A DNA stretch of 25,571 nt from an uncultured Blautia sp. (GCA_900547615.1 URHH01000030.1:1-25571); one strand, 5' to 3'; shown: positions 1 to 7,611, counted from the first letter of the stretch. Notes: a model not told the origin generated them from the sequence alone. A program made the numbers and translations.

Positions 1-2
1 GC

Positions 3-92
3 AGCTGCTGCGAGGGGGGTAAAAAAGTCGTTCGGGGGGAGCCAATGGAATTTAATTCTGATAATATTGAAGAAATGGCAAAACTGTACTAA
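3..92 (+). CDS. 3' end of an unidentified gene (5' end outside window)
   Basis: One reading frame is open from the window edge to a TAA at 90-92 and encodes a 29-residue tail ending in NIEEMAKLY. The next gene is rhaM, so this could be the end of a rhamnose-pathway gene. A tail with a Cys/Gly-rich stretch and a final amphipathic helix ending in LY is loosely like iron-dependent lactaldehyde reductases, but it is too short to assign. The frame choice rests only on being open, plausible in composition and ending just before the hairpins at 121-163. Confidence 0.45.
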   Translation, partial: SCCEGGKKVVRGEPMEFNSDNIEEMAKLY

Positions 93-120
93 AATAGAAT
101 ACAGAGCAACGAAACCGTGC

Positions 121-163
121 AGGACGGAGCTTTGGCTCCGTCCTCTTTCTGTAAGACAGAAAG
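121..163 (+). terminator. Two back-to-back hairpins between the upstream gene and rhaM
   Basis: The first hairpin has a perfect 10-bp stem (AGGACGGAGC at 121-130 with GCTCCGTCCT at 135-144) and a TTTG loop. It is followed at once by a second perfect 8-bp stem (CTTTCTGT at 145-152 with ACAGAAAG at 156-163). The first has only an interrupted T-run after it (CTTTCT), so it may be a weak or partial terminator or an mRNA-stabilising intercistronic structure rather than a full stop. Confidence 0.6.
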
Positions 164-195
164 TTATGTAAAATAAAAAAGAGGAGGAAACAAAC

Positions 196-507
196 ATGAT
201 CAAGGGATTTAAAATGAAGCTTTTTCCGGGAATGGAAGAGGAGTATGAGAAACGTCACAACCAGCTCTGGCAGGAAATGAAGGATATGATCCACGAACAC
301 GGCGGAAAGAATTACACCATCTTTCTTGACAGGGAGACACTGACTCTTTTCGGCTATATTGAAATTGAGGACGAGGAGCTGTGGGCAAAAGGAGCAGATA
401 CTGCCATTAACCGGAAATGGTGGGACTTTATGGCAGATATTATGGAGACAAATCCGGACAACAGCCCGGTAAGCACGGATCTTCAGAAGGTATTTCATCT
501 GGATTAA
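196..507 (+). CDS. rhaM: L-rhamnose mutarotase
   Basis: This 103-residue cytoplasmic protein matches the RhaM family over its whole length. The family interconverts the alpha and beta anomers of L-rhamnose so that the right anomer reaches rhamnose isomerase. Visible family features are the N-terminal strand ending in MKLFPG, the HNQLWQEM segment carrying the conserved His, the strand IFLDRETLTLFGYIE, and the conserved pair of tryptophans in NRKWWDFMADIM. The size is normal for the family. The start is fixed by a strong GAGGAGGAAA ribosome-binding site at 181-190. An AraC-type regulator begins 5 bases after its stop, which points to one transcript and a rhamnose-responsive switch. The other rhamnose genes are probably upstream of the window. 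Confidence 0.93.
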   Translation: MIKGFKMKLFPGMEEEYEKRHNQLWQEMKDMIHEHGGKNYTIFLDRETLTLFGYIEIEDEELWAKGADTAINRKWWDFMADIMETNPDNSPVSTDLQKVFHLD

Positions 508-512
508 CGCCC

Positions 513-1496
513 ATGCAGAAGGAATTGCTGGAAAAATTAAAGGAAATTACAGACGAGGAGCGGGCGATTTTAAGTGGGGAACACCATGTAAAAAGAGAGC
601 TTTATACTTCCGGACAGGATTTTACAGTAGACAGTAAAAAAATGCTGAAGGAGGGGAAGCTGATCGCAGTGAGAACCCATACCCGCTTTATTGATTTCCC
701 TGTGCACAGGCATAATTATATAGAAGTGCTTTATGTATGCGAAGGTGAGCTTGTAAATATTATTGACGGCAGGAAAGTGGTTGTAAAAAAAGGAGAGCTT
801 CTGTTTCTCAATCAGTTTACCCGTCATGAAATCCAGAGAGCCGGGGAAAACGACATTGCCATTAATTTTATGATTCTTCCGGAGTTTTTTGATATTGCCT
901 ATGAGATGGCAGGACAGAATAATGTTCTTGCAGATTTTCTCGTTCATATTTTAAGGCAGGACGAGGAGAGGGGGGAATATCTTTATTTTAAAGTATCCGA
1001 GGTTCTCCAGATACAGAATCTCCTGGAAAATATTATTTATTCTCTTGTGACGGGAAAAGGAGAAAATAATAAAATCAACCAGACGACAATGGGGCTGATT
1101 TTTCTTTATCTTCTGGATTCTGTACAGTACGTGGAAATGCGCCTTCCGGATCAGTATGAAAACATGGTGGCAATGACGACACTTGATTACATTGAGCAGA
1201 AATATAAGGACGCCACGCTCACGGAGCTCTGTGAAACGCTGCACCTTCCCATGCACGTTTTAAGCAGAATGATCAAGAAAAGTATAGGATATAATTTTAA
1301 GGAGCTCCTGCAGAGGAAGCGGCTTAAAAAGGCAGCGGCTCTCATGTGCGATACAGACCTTGCCATCACAGATATTATTGCGGCAGTGGGATATGAGAAC
1401 AGCAGTTATTTTCACAGGGTGTTTAAGGCGCAGTATCATATGACGCCAAGGGCATTTCGAATGGAGAACAGCAAAAAAGGACAGGTTCGTTTATAG
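513..1496 (+). CDS. AraC-family transcriptional regulator with N-terminal cupin domain
   Basis: The predicted 327-residue protein has an N-terminal cupin-like sugar-sensing domain (roughly residues 45-125, with the PVHRHNYIEVLYVCEGEL core) and a C-terminal AraC double helix-turn-helix (about residues 230-320, ending in the family signature VGYENSSYFHRVFKAQYHMTP). The frame is open further upstream, but a start before 513 would overlap rhaM extensively, and the ATG at 513 lies 5 bases after the rhaM stop. No strong ribosome-binding site is visible, so translation is probably coupled to rhaM. By position it is likely the rhamnose-responsive activator, analogous in role to RhaR/RhaS, but the effector is inferred only from the neighbour. 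A bidirectional terminator overlaps its last codons. Confidence 0.88.
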   Translation: MQKELLEKLKEITDEERAILSGEHHVKRELYTSGQDFTVDSKKMLKEGKLIAVRTHTRFIDFPVHRHNYIEVLYVCEGELVNIIDGRKVVVKKGELLFLNQFTRHEIQRAGENDIAINFMILPEFFDIAYEMAGQNNVLADFLVHILRQDEERGEYLYFKVSEVLQIQNLLENIIYSLVTGKGENNKINQTTMGLIFLYLLDSVQYVEMRLPDQYENMVAMTTLDYIEQKYKDATLTELCETLHLPMHVLSRMIKKSIGYNFKELLQRKRLKKAAALMCDTDLAITDIIAAVGYENSSYFHRVFKAQYHMTPRAFRMENSKKGQVRL

Positions 1497-1509
1497 CCTG
1501 TCCTTTTTC
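1473..1509. terminator. Bidirectional Rho-independent terminator
   Basis: Stem GGACAGG (1479-1485) pairs with CCTGTCC (1497-1503). It is preceded by an A-run (1473-1478) and followed by TTTTT (1504-1508), so it works in both directions. It closes the rhaM-AraC transcript and the minus-strand synthetase gene, and it includes the AraC stop codon in its loop side. Confidence 0.88.
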
Positions 1510-1513
1510 CTTT

Positions 1514-2191
1514 TTAAATATCATGGAAACGTCCGATTTTGTTTTTGATGCGCTGCATTTCATTGTCCATTGAGATAAGCTCATGTGCTGTTTTTGTAAG
1601 CTCATCACTGATCTGGTCGTAGCCTTCCATCTCCTCAATCCCTTTTTTGTACCGAAGCTGATGTTCAAGGGTTGCCCAGAAATCCATACCGTTTGTGCGG
1701 ATCTGGATTTCTGCCCGCATAGGTGTCTTTCCCTTTGAGAAAAATACGGGAATTTCCACGATCATATGATAGCTTCTGTAGCCGTTTGGTTTTGGATTTT
1801 TAATATAGTCCTTTATCTGAATGACAGTAATGTCGTCCTGGCTGGAAAGAAGCTCCGCAATGGTGTAAATATCATCAATAAAGGCACATACAACGCGGAT
1901 GCCTGCCACATCGTTTAAATGCTCCTGGATATTCTCCGCAGTAAAATCATATCCCAGTTTATTTAATTTTCTTAAAATGCTCTCCGGTTTTTTGATTCTT
2001 GTCTTAATAAAAGAGATGGGATTTCGTTTGTATTCTACAGAAAATTCATCATTTAAAACCTCAAGTTTTGTACGCACTTCACGGACTGTACAGCGATACA
2101 TCATCATAAGGTCGTTGAATTTGGCGGTATTGTTTACAAAGGTCTGGGCATCTGCCGTCTCCAGCCATTTTTCCTGAGTTTTATCGTTCAT
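1514..2191 (-). CDS. relQ: Small alarmone synthetase (RelQ/YjbM-type GTP pyrophosphokinase)
   Basis: The 225-residue protein consists of a single RelA/SpoT synthetase domain with no HD hydrolase and no TGS/ACT regulatory domain, which is the RelQ (SAS1) layout. Such enzymes move pyrophosphate from ATP to GDP or GTP to make (p)ppGpp. Visible motifs are the basic KTRIKKPES segment (about residues 63-71), NDVAGIR (93-99, metal-binding Asp), the G-loop NGYRSYH (136-142), EIQIRT (161-166) and FWATLEH (171-177, catalytic Glu). A C-terminal helix of about 45 residues is typical of the tetramerising tail. The ribosome-binding site AAAGGA lies before the ATG. It has its own promoter (2227-2255), so it is a monocistronic stress gene, not part of the flanking operons. 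Confidence 0.93.
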   Translation of the reverse strand: MNDKTQEKWLETADAQTFVNNTAKFNDLMMMYRCTVREVRTKLEVLNDEFSVEYKRNPISFIKTRIKKPESILRKLNKLGYDFTAENIQEHLNDVAGIRVVCAFIDDIYTIAELLSSQDDITVIQIKDYIKNPKPNGYRSYHMIVEIPVFFSKGKTPMRAEIQIRTNGMDFWATLEHQLRYKKGIEEMEGYDQISDELTKTAHELISMDNEMQRIKNKIGRFHDI

Positions 2192-2226
2192 TTGTCAATA
2201 TCCTTTCGTGAAATGGTCTTTCTGCC

Positions 2227-2255
2227 ATTATAGCGCAAAGAGGGAGATTTATCAA
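2227..2255 (-). promoter_or_regulatory. Sigma-A type promoter of the alarmone synthetase gene
   Basis: On the minus strand, TTGATA (2255-2250) and a perfect TATAAT (2232-2227) are separated by 17 bp. This is close to consensus and suggests constitutive or strong expression. Its -35 box is 7 bp from the -35 box of the divergent kinase promoter. Confidence 0.82.
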
Positions 2256-2262
2256 ATTTCTA

Positions 2263-2291
2263 TTGTAAATCTGTAAAGACCAGAGTATGAT
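2263..2291 (+). promoter_or_regulatory. Promoter of the first DUF4118 two-component operon
   Basis: TTGTAA (2263-2268), a 17-bp spacer and TATGAT (2286-2291) lie 30 bp before the GTG start of the kinase gene. Transcription would start near 2298. Confidence 0.75.
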
Positions 2292-2320
2292 ACAGACAAG
2301 AAATACAGGGAGGGAGAAAA

Positions 2321-3811
2321 GTGGAAAGATTTAAGGGAAAGAATCTGTTGAAAACAGCGGGGATTCTTGCAGGGGCGACTCTGGTGGGCACAGGATTCCG
2401 GGAACTTCTGTTTCCTGAGACAAACAATGTAGTTATTTATATTTTTGCAGTTCTCTTAACTGCAAGGTTTACCTCAGGGTATTTGTGGGGACTTATTTCT
2501 TCCATTGCAGCAGTGCTCTGCTATAATTATTTTTTTACAGCGCCGTATCACACACTTGCAGTGAATGATCCGTCTTATTTTGTCACGTTTGTCATTATGG
2601 TCATTACGGCTGTTATGACCAGCGCTCTTACAACAAAAGGGAAGCTCTTAAAAGAAAAGGCGGAGGAAAATGCTTCTGTCAGTCGGATCCTGTATGATCT
2701 GTCCAGCCGGCTTTCCGATGCAGCAGATATGGAAAACATTATGATTCTTGCATCGGAAAGTGTGGGCGCGCTGTTTCAGACGGAGGCTGGCTGTATTTGT
2801 TTTACAGGGGAGACAGAGCCGTTTTCCATCTGGAAGTGCGGGGATGGGATCAAAAAAAGAAAAGAAGAAAACTGGGAAAAAATACGGGAAGGTTTTCGAA
2901 ATCCGGAGGAAGAGTGCTGGAAAGATAAAAATGCCTGGTACTACGCCGTACGGGGACATGGAAGGCTTCTTGCGGTAATGGAGCTTCCGGCAGACACAGA
3001 GTGGCATCAGATCCACAAAAAGGAAAAGCTTCTTTTTTCTGTGATTGAAAATATTGCTCTTGCGATGGAGCGGATTCAGATTATCACGGAGAGAATGCGT
3101 GACAGGGAGAAAATGGAGCAGGAGCGATACCGTGCAAATCTTCTTCGTTCCATTTCCCATGACATCAGAACACCGCTTTCCGGGATTATGGGAACCTCGG
3201 AGATGCTTCTTTCTATGACGGAAGAGACGGACAGGCGGTACGATATGATACAGGGCATCTATCACGATGCAGACTGGCTGAAGGAGCTTGTGGAAAATAT
3301 TTTAAGCCTTACAAGACTTCAGGATGGGAAAATTCATGTAAATAAAGAAATGGAAGCCCTGGAGGAGGTAGCTGCCTGTGCCGTGGAGCGTATTGAAAAG
3401 GCATCTCCGGACAGAGAAATCCAGATTACGCTGCCGGAAGAGTTTTATCTTGTACCAATGGACGGAAAGCTGATTCAGCAGGTGATCACCAATCTTCTGA
3501 CAAATGCAGTAAAGCATACGAAAAAAGAAGAAAAGATAGAGCTGATTATCGGATATGAAAATGACAGAGCAACGGTTACCGTCCGTGATGAGGGAGAAGG
3601 CCTTGCAGATACGGATGTTCCCAATGTCTTCCAGATGTTTTATACATCAAAGGAGAGGGCAGCAGATGTAAAGAGAGGCATCGGACTTGGGCTTACCATC
3701 TGTAAAACCATTGTGGAGGCTCACGGAGGCGGAATTGCCGGACGAAACAGAACGGACAGAAGGGGAGCAGAGTTCACATTCTGGCTTCCAGCAGGAGAGG
3801 AGAGATTATGA
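2321..3811 (+). CDS. Sensor histidine kinase with KdpD-like DUF4118 membrane module
   Basis: This 496-residue membrane kinase has a DUF4118 module of about four membrane helices (residues 10-105, with the characteristic YNYFFTAPYHTL loop), then a GAF-like region (about 115-255), a HisKA domain with phospho-acceptor His280 in SISHDIRTPL, and an ATPase domain with N-box NLLTNAVKH (391-399), DEGEG (423-427) and GIGLGL (453-458). It lacks the N-terminal KdpD ATP-binding sensor and the USP domain, so it is not a full KdpD. The GTG start has the ribosome-binding site AGGGAGGG. The last bases overlap the regulator gene by ATGA, marking an obligate pair. The signal is unknown; by analogy with KdpD it may be turgor or cation status. 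Confidence 0.9.
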   Translation: MERFKGKNLLKTAGILAGATLVGTGFRELLFPETNNVVIYIFAVLLTARFTSGYLWGLISSIAAVLCYNYFFTAPYHTLAVNDPSYFVTFVIMVITAVMTSALTTKGKLLKEKAEENASVSRILYDLSSRLSDAADMENIMILASESVGALFQTEAGCICFTGETEPFSIWKCGDGIKKRKEENWEKIREGFRNPEEECWKDKNAWYYAVRGHGRLLAVMELPADTEWHQIHKKEKLLFSVIENIALAMERIQIITERMRDREKMEQERYRANLLRSISHDIRTPLSGIMGTSEMLLSMTEETDRRYDMIQGIYHDADWLKELVENILSLTRLQDGKIHVNKEMEALEEVAACAVERIEKASPDREIQITLPEEFYLVPMDGKLIQQVITNLLTNAVKHTKKEEKIELIIGYENDRATVTVRDEGEGLADTDVPNVFQMFYTSKERAADVKRGIGLGLTICKTIVEAHGGGIAGRNRTDRRGAEFTFWLPAGEERL

Positions 3812-4518
3812 AGGAAAAGATACTTGTAATTGAGGATGATGTACAGATTTCCAATTTTATTATGTACACGCTGGAAAATGAAGGATTTTCTGTGAAAGGT
3901 GTGACGAAAGGAAGAGAAGGGCTTTGTCATATCAAAAAAGAGGAGACAGACCTGGTGCTTCTTGACCTGGGACTTCCGGATATAGATGGAATGGAGGTTT
4001 TACGGGAAATCCGAAAAGACTGGGAGATGCCGGTGATCATTGTATCTGCAAGGGATCAGGACAGAGAAAAGGCAGATGCGCTTGACGAGGGAGCGGACGA
4101 TTATCTCACAAAGCCCTTTTCCACAACAGAGCTTATGGCAAGAATCCGCGTGGCACTCCGTCATTATAACAGAATGAAGCGGCAGCAGGAGCCGCAAAAG
4201 GAGGAAACGACATACGTAAACGGAGGACTTTTTCTTGATACGGAAAAGCATATGGTATTAAAAAACGGAGAGGAGATCCATCTGTCTCCGCTGGAATATA
4301 ATCTTCTTCTTTTATTTATGAAGAATCAGGGAAAGGTACTTACTTATGGGTATATTTTAAAGAATGTGTGGGGAGAATGGTACGGACAGGATACACAGGT
4401 TCTCCGTACCGTCATGGCGTCCACAAGAAGAAAAATAGAGGACAATCCGGGAAAACCAAAGTATATTCTTACAGAAATCGGAGTTGGATACCGAATGAAG
4501 GAACAGGAAGTGAAATAA
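3808..4518 (+). CDS. OmpR/KdpE-type response regulator
   Basis: The 236-residue protein has a receiver domain with acidic pocket EDD (9-11), phospho-acceptor Asp53 (LLDLGLPD), Ser80 and Lys102 in LTKPF, followed by a winged-helix DNA-binding domain (about residues 135-230, with SPLEYNLLLLF and the recognition segment near VLRTVMASTRRKIE). It closely resembles KdpE in style and overlaps the kinase gene by 4 bases, so the two form one system. Four phased CTCACA repeats start just after its stop codon and lead into the promoter of the next operon, which makes that operon the obvious candidate target. The real regulon cannot be read from sequence. Confidence 0.93.
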   Translation: MKEKILVIEDDVQISNFIMYTLENEGFSVKGVTKGREGLCHIKKEETDLVLLDLGLPDIDGMEVLREIRKDWEMPVIIVSARDQDREKADALDEGADDYLTKPFSTTELMARIRVALRHYNRMKRQQEPQKEETTYVNGGLFLDTEKHMVLKNGEEIHLSPLEYNLLLLFMKNQGKVLTYGYILKNVWGEWYGQDTQVLRTVMASTRRKIEDNPGKPKYILTEIGVGYRMKEQEVK

Positions 4519-4521
4519 AAA

Positions 4522-4574
4522 TTCTCACAGGATTCTCACAGGAAAAAAGCAATCCTCACACCAATCTCACAGGA
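4522..4574 (+). promoter_or_regulatory. Phased CTCACA direct repeats, candidate response-regulator operator
   Basis: CTCACA cores begin at 4524, 4535, 4555 and 4566, giving spacings of 11, 20 and 11 bp (1, 3 and 4 helical turns from the first). Copies 1, 2 and 4 share TCTCACAGGA; copy 3 is CCTCACACCA. Tandem half-sites 11 bp apart are typical for OmpR/PhoB-class regulators. The last copy ends 7 bp before the TATAAT at 4582. Confidence 0.65.
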
Positions 4575-4587
4575 CTTCAGCTATAAT
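4559..4587 (+). promoter_or_regulatory. Activator-dependent-looking promoter of the TPR-antiporter operon
   Basis: A perfect TATAAT -10 box lies at 4582-4587. The position 17 bp upstream (4559-4564) reads CACCAA, a poor -35 box lying inside the repeat cluster. A good -10 with no -35 and operator repeats in its place is the pattern of a promoter that needs an activator. Confidence 0.65.
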
Positions 4588-4614
4588 AAAGACAAATCAA
4601 GGAGGTGCTTTATT

Positions 4615-5049
4615 ATGATGAGTATGACAATGGATGAGAAAATGATCGAGGACTGCAGAGAGCAGATTGGAAATAGAGAATTTGTAAAATGTGAGCAGAT
4701 GCTTAGAAAAGCGATGGAGGAGGAACCACATTCTGCAGTACCACATAACCTTATGGGAATTCTTCTGGAAAAGAAAGGAGAACATTCCCTTGCCATGAAA
4801 CATTTCCGGGCTGCCTATGCACTGGACCCTTCCTGTGCGGCTGCAAGGTTTAATCTGGAACAGTTTTCTCAGATGGAGAATGCTTCAGTAAAATGCGCGT
4901 ATGCAGATGCAGACTGTCAGCAGGAAAAACCGGTTCGGTTTTTTGTGAAATTTATGAATCCAAAGCATTCTGACAAGGATTGTAAAAAGGAAGAAAATAA
5001 TCAAAAGAAAATTCACCATAATAGTCATTTTGCATGGAATTTTAATTGA
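4615..5049 (+). CDS. Small TPR-type protein
   Basis: The 144-residue protein has no signal peptide or membrane helix. Residues about 15-85 read as two helix-turn-helix tetratricopeptide-type repeats (the second being roughly HNLMGILLEKKGEHSLAMKH and the following AAYALDPSCAAARFNLE). The C-terminal third is Lys/Asn/His-rich and looks unstructured. TPR folds mediate protein-protein contacts; no partner can be named. A strong GGAGGTG site lies 7 bases before the ATG at 4615; the directly following ATG at 4618 is an alternative start. It is the first gene under the phased-repeat promoter and is followed by the antiporter gene with no terminator between, though the antiporter also has its own promoter. 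Confidence 0.8.
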   Translation: MMSMTMDEKMIEDCREQIGNREFVKCEQMLRKAMEEEPHSAVPHNLMGILLEKKGEHSLAMKHFRAAYALDPSCAAARFNLEQFSQMENASVKCAYADADCQQEKPVRFFVKFMNPKHSDKDCKKEENNQKKIHHNSHFAWNFN

Positions 5050-5073
5050 TTTTCATCTTCAATGTGCTATAAT
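5046..5073 (+). promoter_or_regulatory. Promoter of the antiporter gene
   Basis: TTGATT (5046-5051), a 16-bp spacer and TATAAT (5068-5073) lie between the TPR gene and the antiporter gene, overlapping the TPR stop codon. It would allow the antiporter and the kinase-like gene to be expressed apart from the TPR gene. Confidence 0.7.
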
Positions 5074-5107
5074 AGCAACGTGAAAAAATGACATCGGAGG
5101 TGGAAGT

Positions 5108-6547
5108 GTGAAAAAATTATGGACGTTTTTAAGCGGCACACTTGTGGCTCTTCTGTCCTGCCCTGTTTCTGTCTATGCAGCAGAAAACGGCAGTGAAGCC
5201 ACAGGTGTGCCGCTATGGCTGTGTATACCGTTTGCAGGGCTTCTCCTGTGTATCGCAGTCATGCCCCTTGTAAAAGGTGAGTGGTGGGAAGCGCATCAGC
5301 CACTTGTAGTGGGCTTCTGGATCCTGCTCCTTGTAATTCCTTTTGCAGTAGTGTACGGGGCAGGGATGACGGCAGAGACCGTTCTTGAATGTTTGTTTAA
5401 CGATTATCTTACCTTTATTGTGCTTCTGTTCGGATTGTTCTGTGTATCTGGAAATATCACGATGGAGGGGGATTTTGCAGGTTCGCCAAGAGTAAACGTA
5501 GGGCTTCTTGCCCTTGGAACGCTTCTTTCAAGCTGCATTGGAACGACAGGAGCAAGTATGCTTATGGTGCGACCAATTATTAAAATGAATTCCTGGAGAA
5601 AAAGGAAAAGCCATATTATGGTATTTTTTATTTTCCTGGTATCTAATATGGGCGGCTGTCTGACGCCTATTGGCGACCCGCCGCTTTTAATGGGATTTAT
5701 GCGGGGAGTTCCGTTTTTCTGGAGTCTTCATCTTTTGCCTATGCTTTTATTTAATATGGTAATTCTTCTGTTTGCATTTTACCATCTTGATAAGAGAGCA
5801 TATAAAAAGGATATTGCAGTCGGTGCAAAACCGGATATTCGAAAACCGGGAACGGAGTTTCGCATTGACGGTCTTCACAACATCATTTTCCTTCTTATGA
5901 TTGTTGGAGCTGTCATTTTAAGTGGTGTGCTTCCGGGAATGAGCGCATTTCAGGACGCTTCCGGAAATGTACGCGGAATCCATATTTTCGGAGAAGTGAC
6001 ATTAGGCTTTCCTTCTGTCATTGAGATCGTGATCATTCTTGTGGCTACCTGGCTGTCCTTTAAGACAACAAACCCGGAGATCAGAAGAAGAAACCATTTT
6101 ACCTGGGGTGCGATCAAAGAGGTTGCCGTACTTTTTATCGGGATTTTTATTACTATGCAGCCTGCCCTTATGCTTTTAAAAACAATGGGACCGGAGCTTG
6201 GAATTACGGCGCCGGCGCAGATGTTCTGGGCAACGGGAGCGCTTTCCAGTTTCCTTGATAATACTCCGACGTATCTTGTATTCCTCACAACAGCAGGAAC
6301 ACTTGGATTTACAAGCGGAATTACAACTACACTTGGAACGATTTCCGTAAAAACGCTCACTGCCATTTCCTGCGGAGCCGTATTCATGGGAGCAAATACA
6401 TATATTGGAAATGCGCCAAACTTTATGGTAAAAGCCATTTCTGATGAAAACGGTGTCAATATGCCATCCTTCTTTGGGTATATGTTATGGTCGCTTGCAT
6501 TTTTGATACCGGTATTTATACTGGATATGCTGGTATTCTTTTTGTAG
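5108..6547 (+). CDS. NhaD/CitMHS-like sodium:proton antiporter
   Basis: The 479-residue polytopic membrane protein belongs to the ion-transporter superfamily group usually annotated as sodium:proton antiporter (CitMHS_2/NhaD-like). It begins with a probable cleavable signal peptide (residues 1-24, cleavage after VYA) and then about ten to twelve membrane helices. Conserved re-entrant or half-membrane motifs are visible: GTTGASMLMVRP, GGCLTPIGDPPLLMG and SSFLDNTPTYLVF, the paired repeats expected for this fold. The start is GTG at 5108 with GGAGG at 5096-5100. A 15-base gap leads to the cytidylate-kinase-like gene, so the two are co-transcribed. The substrate (Na+/H+ versus an organic anion such as citrate) is inferred from family naming, not from residues; the Kdp neighbourhood favours cation exchange. 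Confidence 0.85.
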   Translation: MKKLWTFLSGTLVALLSCPVSVYAAENGSEATGVPLWLCIPFAGLLLCIAVMPLVKGEWWEAHQPLVVGFWILLLVIPFAVVYGAGMTAETVLECLFNDYLTFIVLLFGLFCVSGNITMEGDFAGSPRVNVGLLALGTLLSSCIGTTGASMLMVRPIIKMNSWRKRKSHIMVFFIFLVSNMGGCLTPIGDPPLLMGFMRGVPFFWSLHLLPMLLFNMVILLFAFYHLDKRAYKKDIAVGAKPDIRKPGTEFRIDGLHNIIFLLMIVGAVILSGVLPGMSAFQDASGNVRGIHIFGEVTLGFPSVIEIVIILVATWLSFKTTNPEIRRRNHFTWGAIKEVAVLFIGIFITMQPALMLLKTMGPELGITAPAQMFWATGALSSFLDNTPTYLVFLTTAGTLGFTSGITTTLGTISVKTLTAISCGAVFMGANTYIGNAPNFMVKAISDENGVNMPSFFGYMLWSLAFLIPVFILDMLVFFL

Positions 6548-6562
6548 GAAGGAGGAGAAAAT

Positions 6563-7564
6563 ATGCAGGAAAAGTTACAGGCAAATAAAGAAAAATGCAG
6601 AGAAATTGCAGAGAAGCTTTACGAGCTGGACGGAGAAGTTTATAACTGCGTGGGCTCTGCCCTGGGACGGACCTTCACGGGAGACAGAGACAACTGCATT
6701 CGCAGTCTGGCAATGCTTATGTACACAAAGCCGGACGGACATCTTCTGAGAAGCGAAATGGCTCTTATCAGTAATATGGCGCGTACCATACAGGACAAAG
6801 AAGAGAGAAAGCGTCTTATGATAAAATATGATGGTATCCTTCAGGAAGTGGCAGCTTTGCCAGATACATTTGGTTCTGTTGATATTCTGGACATTGCAAG
6901 AGCTCAGTTAAATACATCGAATCTCCGACAGAAATTTTCAAAGGACGACCATCTTGTAATCTGTATTGGAAGAACACAGGGAAGCGCAGGAAACGATATA
7001 GGCTTTGCTCTGGCGGATGCCCTTCGTATTAATTATTATGATGCGGAAATTTTTAATCAGGTAATGAAGCGTCTGGAAGCAGATAAAGATTCTGTAAATG
7101 ATATGGCAAGCTTTACAAACTTTGATAAGTACAAAAAGAAAAGCGGATTTCATTTAAAAGAATGGCTCCGTGATTTTAACAGGTATCACGGGCTTCCTAC
7201 CCAGGACGCTGTATTTTTTAATACGAGCGATCTGATCTGCTCGATGGCGCGCAGCGAGGACTGCATTATTATGGGACGGTGTGCAGATGTGATTTTGAAA
7301 AACAATCACATTCCTCATATCAGCATTTTCATTGACGCACCTTTTGCCATCAGAACCCAGCACGTGATGGAGGCAAGGAATATGAACTTTAAGCAGGCTT
7401 CCCACTTCCTGAAGAAGATGGACCGGCAGCACAGGAAGTATTATCAGTTTTATTCCGGTGAGAAGTGGGGAAATACAGAGAATTATGATCTTTGTATCAA
7501 CAGCGCAAGCTATGGAATCAAAGAAACAGTAGATATGATAGAGAGAATGATACATCAGCAGTAA
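6563..7564 (+). CDS. Cytidylate-kinase-like family protein with N-terminal extension
   Basis: The 333-residue cytoplasmic protein has a C-terminal P-loop kinase domain of the cytidylate-kinase-like family (about residues 128-330), with nucleotide-binding loop GRTQGSAGNDIG (136-147), the segment CIIMGRCADVIL and ISIFIDAPFAIR typical of this family. The P-loop lacks the usual Lys, as in many members, so true CMP kinase activity is doubtful. The first 125 residues are a mostly helical extension not found in ordinary CMP kinases; it includes CVGSALGRTFTGDRDNCIRS, which may form a separate domain. The start follows GGAGGAG by a few bases. It is the last gene of the antiporter transcript and ends 3 bases before a strong terminator. 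The substrate is unknown. Confidence 0.82.
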   Translation: MQEKLQANKEKCREIAEKLYELDGEVYNCVGSALGRTFTGDRDNCIRSLAMLMYTKPDGHLLRSEMALISNMARTIQDKEERKRLMIKYDGILQEVAALPDTFGSVDILDIARAQLNTSNLRQKFSKDDHLVICIGRTQGSAGNDIGFALADALRINYYDAEIFNQVMKRLEADKDSVNDMASFTNFDKYKKKSGFHLKEWLRDFNRYHGLPTQDAVFFNTSDLICSMARSEDCIIMGRCADVILKNNHIPHISIFIDAPFAIRTQHVMEARNMNFKQASHFLKKMDRQHRKYYQFYSGEKWGNTENYDLCINSASYGIKETVDMIERMIHQQ

Positions 7565-7567
7565 AAG

Positions 7568-7608
7568 ACAGCCGCAGGCGGAAGAAATTTCGTCTGCGGC
7601 TGTTTTTT
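7568..7608 (+). terminator. Strong terminator after the antiporter operon
   Basis: ACAGCCGCAG (7568-7577) pairs perfectly with CTGCGGCTGT (7594-7603). The stem extends inward with two G-T wobbles to a GAAA tetraloop (7584-7587), followed by a T-run to 7608. It ends just before the stop of the convergent DUF2871 gene and may serve that gene too, though the minus-strand T-run is weaker. Confidence 0.92.
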
Positions 7609-7611
7609 GCT

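Noticed and set aside
52..498. Long minus-strand frame of 148 codons opposite rhaM
   Set aside because: It runs antisense to a clearly real gene, has no ribosome site and no recognisable family motifs; it is a shadow of rhaM codon usage.
417..512. Extended N-terminus for the AraC regulator
   Set aside because: The extension would overlap rhaM out of frame for 91 bases and reads like shadow sequence; the ATG at 513 directly follows the rhaM stop.
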